This document shows positions 1 to 6,168 of a stretch of 8,862 nucleotides of DNA, piece by piece. A program made the position numbers and the translations under genes. Source of the DNA: Deltaproteobacteria bacterium (GTDB lineage: Bacteria; Desulfobacterota; BSN033; UBA1163); assembly GCA_016875155.1 (NCBI GenBank), contig VGSD01000089.1, forward strand, positions 1 to 8,862, read 5' to 3'. The notes beneath the pieces were generated by a model. It saw nothing but the letters and a program-made list of their open reading frames with translations. It did no database searches and had not been told where the DNA came from. Each line of letters begins with the position of its first letter. Position 1 is the first letter of the stretch.

Positions 1-563
1 GTATTGACCTTCTCCTTATCCCGCTCATCATAGATGAGAATGCCCTCCATCTTCTTCCCTTGGATTGGAACTTTATCGACATAGAGGACAAATCCATCAA
101 AGACATCGTTGAAGACCCGTTCTTTGATTTCAATATCCGCCTTCGATTGAGCCATTAGATAGAGCGTTGCCTTGAATCCGCGGTTTCCCCATGGGAGGCC
201 ATAGATGACCAGAAAAGTGGTAAGGAGATAGGTCCCGACGGAAAAAAGGAGAACGGGAAGATAGAGCTGATAAAGGCTTATCCCGGAGGCTTTAAAGGCG
301 GTGATTTCGCTGTCGCCTGAAAGTCTTCCGAAGGAGAGGAGAAGGCCCAGAAGGAAAGCCATCGGAATAGTGAAGATGAGGAACGAGGGAGAGATAAAAA
401 GAAGGAGCATAAGAATCTGCGAAAGGTTTACCCCCTGGGTCACAATCAGCTCGATCAGCTTTAAAATCTTATCCATCAGAAGGATCACAGTGAAGGTCAT
501 CAGTCCGATGAGAAAGATCGGGGAGATTTCTTTCAGGATATAGAGGTGGGTTGTTTTTTTCAT
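1..563 (-). CDS. lptF: LptF/LptG-family LPS export permease, N-terminal part (cut by window edge)
   Basis: Reading the minus strand from ATG at 563 gives 187 codons with no stop before the window edge; the C-terminal half lies outside. The protein begins MKKTTHLYILKEISPIFLIG and has hydrophobic segments at about residues 13-35, 52-78 and 98-122. It carries hallmarks of the YjgP/YjgQ permease family: the stretch FGRLSGDSEITAFKASGIS (78-96), the LPWGNRGF motif (123-130) and a following domain with IKERVFNDVFDGFVLYVD (146-163). In this family LptF and LptG form the inner-membrane part of the LptB2FG ABC transporter, which extracts lipopolysaccharide and passes it to LptC. LptF is preferred over LptG from the N-terminal motifs, but the two are paralogues. 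An in-frame stop lies four codons upstream, so the start cannot be extended. It is a host gene, outside the mobile element. Confidence 0.88.
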   Translation of the reverse strand, partial: MKKTTHLYILKEISPIFLIGLMTFTVILLMDKILKLIELIVTQGVNLSQILMLLLFISPSFLIFTIPMAFLLGLLLSFGRLSGDSEITAFKASGISLYQLYLPVLLFSVGTYLLTTFLVIYGLPWGNRGFKATLYLMAQSKADIEIKERVFNDVFDGFVLYVDKVPIQGKKMEGILIYDERDKEKVN

Positions 564-785
564 TCTCAGTCTATTCTAAGAAAGAGGGGAGGGGATGTCA
601 ACCCTTCGACTCCTTCGACTCCTCAGTATAAACGAAAGGGCTTGCCTTAGGGCCGAGGCTTTCGCGAGCTCAGGCGAATCGCTTAGTCCGAGGGCTCAGG
701 GTTGACCCTGAGCGGCACTTCTTTCCTCAACCTTCGAATACAGGGCTTAATGCCGTCGGATGGGTCAAGAAATGGCTCGAAAAAC
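564..785. repeat. Intergenic repeat-like DNA with palindromes
   Basis: There is no gene between lptF and the tRNA promoter. The stretch has two tandem copies of CCTTCGACT (603-611 and 612-620) and a perfect hairpin with arms GCTCAGGG (694-701) and CCCTGAGC (706-713) around a TTGA loop. It also has related fragments such as GCTTAGTCCGAGGGCT (680-695) and CTTAGGGCCGAGGC. No T-tract follows the hairpin, so it is not an obvious terminator. The composition resembles dispersed intergenic palindromic repeats, but whether copies exist elsewhere cannot be told from this window. Confidence 0.45.
573..601 (-). promoter_or_regulatory. Sigma70-type promoter for lptF
   Basis: On the minus strand a perfect -35 box TTGACA (601-596) is followed after exactly 17 bp by TAGAAT (578-573), five of six to consensus. 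Transcription would begin near 564-566, only one to three bases before the ATG at 563. The lptF transcript may therefore be almost leaderless. Confidence 0.65.
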
Positions 786-814
786 TTGACAAATTCCTAT
801 GAATGGATTAGTGT
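786..814 (+). promoter_or_regulatory. Probable promoter of tRNA-fMet
   Basis: A perfect TTGACA (786-791) lies 34 bases before the mature tRNA. A 17-bp spacer leads to TAGTGT (809-814), a weak -10 with three consensus positions. The -35 and the distance to the tRNA are convincing; the exact -10 is not. Confidence 0.5.
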
Positions 815-824
815 TAGCTCAGAT

Positions 825-901
<77 letters not shown>

Positions 902-907
902 ATAATA

Positions 908-2077
908 TTAAGGGGTTACGGCACATGCTGTGACTCCTTTTTCTTTGCTGGTGCCTATATAGGTGCCTACCGTTCCGGTTTTTCCACAAGTATCAGGCCA
1001 TTTAATTTGACTTAACTCATCCTCTGAAACCAGGTTATAGCGTTTAAAAACCGATATAGTTTTATGACCGGAGAGGCTCATAATTTGAAAGAAATCATTG
1101 CCCGCTCTTCGGAGATTGTTCAGGGCGCAGTGTCTCAGGTCATGGAAACAAAAATTTGTGAGTCCTGCTTTCTTACAAGCGGTCTGAAAGCTATGTTTTG
1201 TCTCATCGAAGGATTGACCATTGCGAAGGAATACTCTTTCAGTGTGGATTGAGCGTGGGATTCTTTCAAGGGTAGCTCTTACTACCGGATGAAGGGGAAT
1301 GCTTCTTCCGCAATCGGTTTTGGTTCGTTCCTTAGCGAGTCGAACAAAGCCTTTCTTTATATCCACTTCAGGCCATGTCAGTTTAACGATCTCATCCCGA
1401 CGCATGCCCATATAATAGGCCATTTCGATTATTGGCTTTAAATGGCTTTCAGACGCATCGAGAAGGGCTTGAAACTCATCATCGGTCAAAATGCTTTGCC
1501 TAACATTGTTTTCAGTCAATCTCTTTATACCTGCAATGGGGTTGATGCTTAGTTTTCCATGCCGGACAGCACGGTTAAAGATGGTTTTTAGGCAGACCAC
1601 CTCTTTATTTACTTCCGATGGGGTGATGGTTCTATCCGGATGGACTTTAGATGGTTCGCTTAGCCGGATCGTTCGGAAAGATTCGATTTTACCAGGGCTG
1701 ATGGCTTTTATCTTCGTTCCTTCACCTAATAACCTTTTGAGATGAGCCGTGAAGTGCTTATCTCTTCGGTAACTATCCTTTGCTTTCACTTCCGGGAGTG
1801 AGAGATACCATTCGCAAAGTTCTCCCAATGTTAGCCTGGCGGCTTTGTCTTTCTCAATGAACCGCTCTTCCGTTCTTAATTTTAACAGATCCCGTTCTTT
1901 CTGTTCGGCTGCCTCTTTATTAGGGCCGATTCGCTCCCTATGCTTTCGACCGTTGAGATATACGCTAATCCAGTATATTTTGCCTGAGTATTTCTTCATC
2001 GAGAAGCCGCATGAACAGGACTTCTTCTTAATCGCCCACCTCTTCTTACATACCGGACATTCCTGTAATAAAGCCAT
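908..2077 (-). CDS. int: Tyrosine recombinase (phage-type integrase)
   Basis: This 389-residue site-specific recombinase would catalyse integration and excision at tRNA-fMet. The N-terminus has a small zinc-ribbon-like cluster (C7-x2-C10, C21-x-C23), followed by an AP2-like arm-binding region (about 25-75) and a SAM-like core-binding domain (about 82-175). The catalytic domain (about 195-350) has the full set of residues: R226 in GMRRDEI, K253 in RTKTDCGRSIPL, H312-x-x-R315 in HDLRH, H338 in LSGHKT and the nucleophile Y347 in FKRYN. An AAAGGAGG ribosome site lies eight bases before ATG 2077. The gene follows the 2094-2708 gene by 16 bp and is probably co-transcribed with it. The last codons (GTVGTYIGT) encode DNA repeats that look like arm-type binding sites. 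No key residue is missing, so it should be active. Confidence 0.96.
   Translation of the reverse strand: MALLQECPVCKKRWAIKKKSCSCGFSMKKYSGKIYWISVYLNGRKHRERIGPNKEAAEQKERDLLKLRTEERFIEKDKAARLTLGELCEWYLSLPEVKAKDSYRRDKHFTAHLKRLLGEGTKIKAISPGKIESFRTIRLSEPSKVHPDRTITPSEVNKEVVCLKTIFNRAVRHGKLSINPIAGIKRLTENNVRQSILTDDEFQALLDASESHLKPIIEMAYYMGMRRDEIVKLTWPEVDIKKGFVRLAKERTKTDCGRSIPLHPVVRATLERIPRSIHTERVFLRNGQSFDETKHSFQTACKKAGLTNFCFHDLRHCALNNLRRAGNDFFQIMSLSGHKTISVFKRYNLVSEDELSQIKWPDTCGKTGTVGTYIGTSKEKGVTACAVTP
948..970. repeat. Left pair of putative integrase arm-type sites
   Basis: Two direct copies of GGTGCCTA (950-957 and 962-969), 12 bp apart, lie inside the 3' end of int, about 50 bp from the tRNA. The 23-bp block matches 8773-8795 with only two differences. 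Paired direct repeats flanking an att core are typical of lambda-type integrase arm sites; the function is inferred. Confidence 0.6.
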
Positions 2078-2093
2078 ATCGTCTGCCTCCTTT

Positions 2094-2708
2094 CTAAAGT
2101 TGAGTTTTAAAAATTCTACGCTGCTTCCTTGCCTTAACGTGTCGGTATCGCCTTTTTGACAATTGCTGATGTTTTTTTAAATGAGCTTTGTATCGTTTAG
2201 GATCGGCCTTAATTATTTCATATTGCCTTTGGGCATAGTATTTCATTGTGCATGGAGGGGCGCAAAATCTTTTAAACCGTCCTGTTACGTTAATAAATAA
2301 ACGACGGCATTGAGGGCACACTCCAAGAACATCGGAGGGAAGCCCATCGAGCAAAGAAGCGAGTCTGTAGCGGGCCGTTGCTTCAATATCACTGTGCTGA
2401 TGTCCAAGAGAGAAGCAACCTTCCACTATGGAAAAGATGGGTTTCACGGAATCCAAAAATTTAATATGAGGACTTTCTCTCTCGGTGAGCAATATCTCCC
2501 GAAGGAATGATGCCAGAGTTTTCTGAACCGTAAAAAGAGATTCTTTCACTTGCTCAATATCCAATTCACTTTTTGATTGTGGAAACACACCATAAAGAAA
2601 GGTATTCATTTCTTCCGCAAACTGTTTTATTTCCTCATCGGGAAAAACATCTAAGTTGCCCTTTACCAGGTTCATCGCCCACTGAAGCATTTTCTTTTTT
2701 TCGTTCAT
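2094..2708 (-). CDS. CGNR-like zinc-finger protein, candidate element regulator
   Basis: This 204-residue protein is mostly helical up to about residue 125. A treble-clef-like cysteine cluster follows: C131-P-Q-C134, then C149-A-P-P-C153, inside CPQCRRLF...RFKRFCAPPCTMKYYAQR. The spacing and context resemble the CGNR zinc finger, with CTMK replacing the CGNR signature itself. A very basic tail (about 170-202) could bind nucleic acid. The start is set by a GAGGTG ribosome site seven bases before ATG 2708. It is the first gene of the leftward operon and is followed by int. It is transcribed divergently from alpA, the position where staphylococcal islands carry the master repressor Stl. That role is inferred from position only; it has no classic helix-turn-helix. 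Confidence 0.7.
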   Translation of the reverse strand: MNEKKKMLQWAMNLVKGNLDVFPDEEIKQFAEEMNTFLYGVFPQSKSELDIEQVKESLFTVQKTLASFLREILLTERESPHIKFLDSVKPIFSIVEGCFSLGHQHSDIEATARYRLASLLDGLPSDVLGVCPQCRRLFINVTGRFKRFCAPPCTMKYYAQRQYEIIKADPKRYKAHLKKHQQLSKRRYRHVKARKQRRIFKTQL

Positions 2709-2729
2709 AGTGTGTCACCTCTATACTTT

Positions 2730-2758
2730 AATATATATAATCAAATATCGTTTGTCAA
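2730..2758 (-). promoter_or_regulatory. Leftward promoter for the zinc-finger gene and int
   Basis: On the minus strand a perfect TTGACA (2758-2753) and TATATT (2735-2730) are separated by exactly 17 bp. This strong sigma70-type promoter starts transcription about 15 bases before the ATG-proximal ribosome site of the gene ending at 2094. Confidence 0.78.
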
Positions 2759-2807
2759 GGGTTATTATTTAATATATAGTAATAAACATCGTTTTGGACG
2801 AGTTATT

Positions 2808-2824
2808 TTATAGTATTACTATAA
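2808..2824. promoter_or_regulatory. Perfect 17-bp palindromic operator candidate
   Basis: TTATAGTA and TACTATAA flank a single T, giving a perfect 8-bp dyad. It lies between the two divergent promoters, about 50 bp upstream of the leftward -35 and 15 bp upstream of the rightward -35. A related half-site TATAGTA lies at 2775-2781. It is a plausible site for a dimeric repressor; the protein is unknown. Confidence 0.5.
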
Positions 2825-2838
2825 CATACTGATTTTGC

Positions 2839-2867
2839 TTGACTAACACGAAAAAATACTGTATGTT
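2839..2867 (+). promoter_or_regulatory. Rightward promoter for alpA and the replication genes
   Basis: TTGACT (2839-2844) and TATGTT (2862-2867) are spaced by 17 bp, five and four positions to consensus. The -10 box is itself part of a palindrome at 2862-2879, so this promoter could be blocked directly by a repressor. Confidence 0.65.
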
Positions 2868-2879
2868 AAAAGTAACATA
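2862..2879. promoter_or_regulatory. Operator-like inverted repeat over the rightward -10
   Basis: The perfect 7-bp arms TATGTTA (2862-2868) and TAACATA (2873-2879) are separated by AAAG. A third exact copy of the half-site, TAACATA, lies at 2822-2828, overlapping the other palindrome. The position over the -10 and the start region suits a repressor site. Confidence 0.5.
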
Positions 2880-2900
2880 TAAACGAAGGAGGTTTTTATT

Positions 2901-3086
2901 ATGGAAAATTCTTTGATGACGTTGAGGGAAGTAGCAAGGAAACTCTCTCTTTCACCGAGTACCCTTCGGACGTGGACATTTCAGAAGCGCATCCCTTTTG
3001 TGAGATTGGGCAGGCGAATCGCTTTTAGAAATGAGGATGTCGAAAAACTCATCGAGCGTAACTTAGTGGAGTCTGAAGAGGTGTGA
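2901..3086 (+). CDS. AlpA-like excisionase/regulator (MerR-type HTH)
   Basis: This 61-residue protein consists almost entirely of one winged helix-turn-helix of the HTH_17/AlpA type: LREVARKLSLSPSTLRTWTF (residues 8-27), then IPFVRLGRRIAFRNEDVEKLI (31-51). The tryptophan after the recognition helix and the R-x-G-R-R-x-x-F pattern are typical. Family members act as excisionases (recombination directionality factors) and as transcriptional activators of integrase or satellite genes. A GGAGG site lies eight bases before the ATG. It is the first rightward gene, directly behind the operator-covered promoter, and the primase gene follows after 13 bp. That position fits an early switch protein that promotes excision; which DNA it binds is not visible. 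Confidence 0.85.
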   Translation: MENSLMTLREVARKLSLSPSTLRTWTFQKRIPFVRLGRRIAFRNEDVEKLIERNLVESEEV

Positions 3087-3099
3087 AAGGAGTTTAGAA

Positions 3100-5274
3100 A
3101 TGCCGATCCTCGATGGGCTTCACCCAGATCACCTTGCAGATCTTCGCAAATCAGGATTAACGGATGAAACGATAGCGGCAGCCAAAATCTACAGCGTCCG
3201 GCCTGCCGACATCAACAAAAAGCTGGGGATGAATCTTCCCTGGGTTGAATCCGTAATGGCCTTTCCGTACCCCGGATGTGATGAGTCTGAAGTCTATAAA
3301 ATCTTTCCTTCCCGCAATGGCCTAAAATACATTCAACCAAAAGGGACACAGAGCCGTGTCTATTTTCCTCCTCCGGTTCGAGAAATCCTTTCAAACCAAT
3401 CCATTCCTATTTACGGCACAGAAGGTGTAAAGAAAGCTCTTAAATCAACACAGGAAGGTGTTCCGTGTTTTGCATTGAGCGGTTTGTGGAACTGGAGCGA
3501 TGGATCAGAGGAAAAAAAATTAATCCCTTATTTTGATCTCATCAATCTGGATGGCCGGACTATCTACTTCACCCCGGACAACGACTGGGAGCTACCGAAT
3601 CGGCATGGAGAGCAACGGAATCTCCGCCAGGCCGTCTATGAGCTGGCGTATCGTTTGATAGATCGGGGAGCGAAGGTTTACGTTATCGAACTCCCACCCG
3701 GGCCGCTAAAGGGCGTGGATGATTACCTCTGCCAGCACTCCATTGAAGATTTTCATTCACTGCCGAAGAGGGAAATAAAAAAGCAGACAATCGAGGAGAT
3801 GATTCAGGCTGCCTCCCTGGAGAATCTCCGGGACATCATAAAAAGATTGGCCGGGCTTCACGAGACGGAGCGGGCAGTCCACGTCAATGCGCTGGCAAAA
3901 AAACTGAACGTTTCAAAGCGGGCGATCCAGAAGGATATTGATGGATTGACCAGGGGGAAGACCGAGCCTACCGACATTGACAGGCTCCTCGAGGGTGGGG
4001 GAGATCCGGCGTCGAGGTATTCGGCTCAAAATTTTATTGACGATGTTCTTTCATTCGGGGCCATCATTGGCGGGGAGCGATTACTTGTTCAGTCAAACGG
4101 GGAAATCCTCTTCGAGGATGGAGAATCATTCCGGTTCAATAGAACATCTATAACAGCAGAAGCAGTCAGGCGTTATCGAGCCGGGGATGATGTTATTGGG
4201 GCCGACCTTATTAACCGAATACAGGGACTCCTTATCGACCACGTTGTGTTTAAGGATGATCGTCTTCCAACTTTATTGGCTGTCTGGATTGTGGGAACTT
4301 ACTTTTATAAAATATTCCGATTTTACGGTTATATCTGGGTGAACTCCCCTGTCAAAAGATGCGCAAAATCTTTAGTCCTGGAGATCATCAGTCTCATTGC
4401 CTTCAATAGCACAACACGGCTCGTGAACCCATCATCCTCTTTCCTGTTCCGTGAAGTAGACCGGAACGATAGGACGCTCGTTATAGATGAGGTTGAATCA
4501 TTAGGGGCCGGAGATAAAGAGCAGAAGGCCGAGATTATGGGACTGCTGAATGGTGGTTTTCAGTCTGGCTCACAGGTTCCACGAATGGAATCAAAAAACA
4601 AAGAATTTGTAGTCGCCTACTTTAACGCGTATTCCCCGAAGGCGCTGGCAGGGATAAAAACCATTGTGGATACCATCGAAGATCGATCATTCAAAATTCC
4701 GATGATCAGAAAAAAGAGGACAGAAAAAGTCAAGAGGTTCAATCTACGGGCCCTGGATTCTTTCATCGAAAAAATCAAAGAGGACTGTTTCGTATGGGCC
4801 TTACGATACGCCGGGGATGTTTCAGAAGTTTACCGTGAGGGACTGGATTGGAAAGGGACTGAGAACTTAGACGATAGGATGCGAGACATCCTGGAGCCTC
4901 TTCTTTCCATCGCTGCCGTGGTCGATACACAGGCGGGGGGCGGTGAACTCGCAAAAACACTTATTAGCGTATCGAAGGACATAGGCCGGGGCAGGGAAGA
5001 TCAGGAGGCTCTCAATGGTTCGGTTCCCGCTGTTGTATCCGTCATGAAGAGCCTGGTTGATGGGGCCGATGAGAAGTTCGTGTCGGCAGATGAGTTGTTC
5101 GGTAAGTTTAAAGAGGATGAGGATCTCGGGTGGATCGAGTCAAAACGGGGGCTGGCTTTCTTTCTGGCAAAGCTGGAACTCCCTCGTATCCGTAAAGGTA
5201 GCGGGAAGGAAACCGTGCGCGGATACAAAGTCCAACGTGCTTGGATCGACGATCTGGAGCAGCGATATGCGTGA
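3100..5274 (+). CDS. Primase-helicase-like replication protein (DUF3854 TOPRIM + DUF3631 ATPase)
   Basis: This 724-residue fusion protein is the likely replication initiator of the element. Residues 5-225 match the DUF3854/TOPRIM pattern: YPG (57-59), the acidic TEGVKKA motif (E108), the D160-x-D162 pair in TPDNDW, and a closing KGVDDYL (204-210). Residues 255-284 form a small helix-turn-helix. Residues about 385-545 resemble the DUF3631 ATPase. They have a P-loop-like SPVKRCAKS (416-424), Walker B TLVIDE (D463, E464), LLNGGF, a P-K-A-L-A-G-I stretch (513-519) and an arginine-finger-like DTIEDRSFKI (524-533). The Walker A glycine before K423 is replaced by alanine, which is unusual. An AAGGAG site precedes ATG 3100. 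The gene directly precedes the iteron region, as rep genes do in phage satellites. Primer synthesis and unwinding are inferred from the families, not shown. Confidence 0.85.
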   Translation: MPILDGLHPDHLADLRKSGLTDETIAAAKIYSVRPADINKKLGMNLPWVESVMAFPYPGCDESEVYKIFPSRNGLKYIQPKGTQSRVYFPPPVREILSNQSIPIYGTEGVKKALKSTQEGVPCFALSGLWNWSDGSEEKKLIPYFDLINLDGRTIYFTPDNDWELPNRHGEQRNLRQAVYELAYRLIDRGAKVYVIELPPGPLKGVDDYLCQHSIEDFHSLPKREIKKQTIEEMIQAASLENLRDIIKRLAGLHETERAVHVNALAKKLNVSKRAIQKDIDGLTRGKTEPTDIDRLLEGGGDPASRYSAQNFIDDVLSFGAIIGGERLLVQSNGEILFEDGESFRFNRTSITAEAVRRYRAGDDVIGADLINRIQGLLIDHVVFKDDRLPTLLAVWIVGTYFYKIFRFYGYIWVNSPVKRCAKSLVLEIISLIAFNSTTRLVNPSSSFLFREVDRNDRTLVIDEVESLGAGDKEQKAEIMGLLNGGFQSGSQVPRMESKNKEFVVAYFNAYSPKALAGIKTIVDTIEDRSFKIPMIRKKRTEKVKRFNLRALDSFIEKIKEDCFVWALRYAGDVSEVYREGLDWKGTENLDDRMRDILEPLLSIAAVVDTQAGGGELAKTLISVSKDIGRGREDQEALNGSVPAVVSVMKSLVDGADEKFVSADELFGKFKEDEDLGWIESKRGLAFFLAKLELPRIRKGSGKETVRGYKVQRAWIDDLEQRYA

Positions 5275-5306
5275 GTTTTTCGATATACCCTGTATCCCTG
5301 GAAAAC

Positions 5307-5442
5307 AAGTGTCGCAAGTGGCACATTCCTATAATATCAACAACTTAACCCGTTTTTGCAAGTGTCGCACTCCCTATCCTGCGACACTTAATTTTTTAAG
5401 ATAAGTCCTTGAAATTATTAACTTACGACACTTGCGACACTT
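5307..5442. other. Iteron-containing putative replication origin
   Basis: This non-coding stretch, just behind the primase gene, carries six copies of the 9-mer AAGTGTCGC. Forward copies lie at 5307-5315, 5316-5324 (two mismatches) and 5360-5368. Inverted copies lie at 5381-5389, 5425-5433 (one mismatch) and 5434-5442. The outer copies are tandem pairs pointing inward; the two middle copies face each other over a 10-bp loop. Two AT-rich blocks (5325-5357 and 5390-5424), the first with a perfect TATAAT at 5330-5335, lie between them. Iterons flanking AT-rich DNA next to a rep gene is the known plan of satellite origins. Origin function is inferred. Confidence 0.68.
5360..5397 (+). terminator. 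Possible intrinsic terminator formed by two opposed iterons
   Basis: AAGTGTCGCA (5360-5369) and TGCGACACTT (5380-5389) form a perfect 10-bp stem with a 10-base loop. AA and then six Ts (5392-5397) follow. The hairpin is about 85 bases past the primase stop and could end that transcript, although the same bases are also origin iterons. Confidence 0.4.
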
Positions 5443-5475
5443 AATTCCCAGGGGAAAGGGGGGTATACAAAAAAA

Positions 5476-5868
5476 ATGGGTGAGTTGGCAAAGAAGGCAC
5501 TCGCAGAGATCCGAGGGAACCGGAAGGGGGGCATCGATACTACCTTGATAGAGCGAACATTGCAAGAAATCAATTCGGACTACCCCGCGGGGCTGCTGGC
5601 GTGGATTCAGAAGGAAAAGCCGGAGGACTGGCAGAGGACGATGGATATTGAAGGCCGGATCAATAAGGCTGCACTGTCGGGTAATAGAGAGGCCCTAACA
5701 TCTGCCCTGGATGACTACAAGGGGTTTTTCACAGCAGTCTCGAAGGACTACCGGGAGACGGAAAGGCAAAGACCAGGGGAATATCAACGGTCACATGATG
5801 TAACCGTTGCCCCTACCCTCTCTGAGTTGGGTATAACGAAGCGGGAGCGCAGGATCGAGGAGTTTTGA
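5476..5868 (+). CDS. Hypothetical protein, first gene of the accessory operon
   Basis: I do not recognise this 130-residue protein. It is soluble, charged and mostly helical, with no signal peptide or membrane segment. The middle (about residues 38-97) has the pattern GLLAWIQKEKPEDWQRTMDI followed by EGRINKAALSGNREALTSAL and an aromatic helix. This kind of helical hairpin is often encoded behind primase/ATPase genes of integrated elements, though I recall no named function. The start at ATG 5476 follows a G-rich tract (5458-5463) by about twelve bases, a loose ribosome site, so the start is less certain than those of its neighbours. Its stop overlaps the next start in TGATG, coupling it to the S21-like gene. 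Confidence 0.72.
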   Translation: MGELAKKALAEIRGNRKGGIDTTLIERTLQEINSDYPAGLLAWIQKEKPEDWQRTMDIEGRINKAALSGNREALTSALDDYKGFFTAVSKDYRETERQRPGEYQRSHDVTVAPTLSELGITKRERRIEEF

Positions 5869-6062
5869 TGATAGCCGTTCTTGTGAAAAATAATAACATT
5901 ACGGAGGCGATCCGGCAATTAAAAAGGAAGATTCAAAAAAATGGCCTCCTAAGAGACATGAAGCGTCACGAATACCACCTTAGTCGATCTGAAAGGCGCA
6001 AGGAAAAGAATCATGAGGCACTCAAGAGGCTAAGGAAAAGGGAGAGGAGAAATTATTCGTGA
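5868..6062 (+). CDS. rpsU: Ribosomal protein bS21 homologue
   Basis: This 64-residue, strongly basic protein aligns along its whole length with small-subunit protein bS21. VKNNNITEAIRQLKRKIQKN (residues 6-25) matches the N-terminal helix, GLLRDMKRHEYHLSRSERR (26-44) matches the conserved middle, and the tail is rich in Lys and Arg. bS21 sits near the anti-Shine-Dalgarno end of 16S rRNA and helps mRNA engagement at initiation. Host rpsU is normally a housekeeping gene; here it lies inside an integrated element between an origin-proximal gene and unknown genes. Phage-encoded bS21 is known. The start is taken as ATG 5868, which shares its A with the upstream TGA and has GAGGAG five bases before; a TTG one codon earlier is less likely. 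A role in biasing host translation during induction is inference. Confidence 0.87.
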   Translation: MIAVLVKNNNITEAIRQLKRKIQKNGLLRDMKRHEYHLSRSERRKEKNHEALKRLRKRERRNYS

Positions 6063-6089
6063 CTGGAGTGAATAAGTAAGGGAGAGGGG

Positions 6090-6158
6090 GTGACTGAAGA
6101 GGATCGAAAGGTTGTTATGGATTTAGAAGAGACAGAAAAAAGTCAAGGAAACAAATAG
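6090..6158 (+). CDS. Possible 22-residue peptide
   Basis: A GTG start behind a GGAGAGG tract opens a 22-codon acidic reading frame (begins MTEEDRKVVMDLEE) that fills most of the gap between the S21-like gene and the glycine-rich gene. The ribosome site is very close to the start. It may be only a leader sequence; there is no evidence of conservation. Confidence 0.2.
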   Translation: MTEEDRKVVMDLEETEKSQGNK

Positions 6159-6168
6159 GAGGTGTGAG

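Noticed and set aside
301..543. 80-codon open frame on the plus strand
   Set aside because: It lies antisense within the lptF coding region, has an implausible composition rich in Arg, Ile and Ser, and lacks a ribosome site.
603..620. CRISPR-like or satellite repeat
   Set aside because: There are only two 9-bp copies with no spacers; no CRISPR array or cas gene occurs in the window.
1064..2159. Several plus-strand open frames across int and its upstream gene
   Set aside because: They are antisense to two well-supported minus-strand genes and show no family motif or ribosome site.
2094..3086. Toxin-antitoxin reading of the zinc-finger and AlpA-like genes
   Set aside because: They are divergently transcribed, not a paired operon, and neither resembles a known toxin.
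5330..5335. Perfect TATAAT as a promoter for the accessory genes
   Set aside because: No recognisable -35 lies at the right distance; the place is occupied by iterons. It is noted only as part of the AT-rich origin.
4775..5404. Minus- and plus-strand open frames overlapping the end of the primase gene and the iterons
   Set aside because: They are low-complexity Arg/Ser/Pro-rich translations of the primase gene in other frames; one runs into the repeat region.
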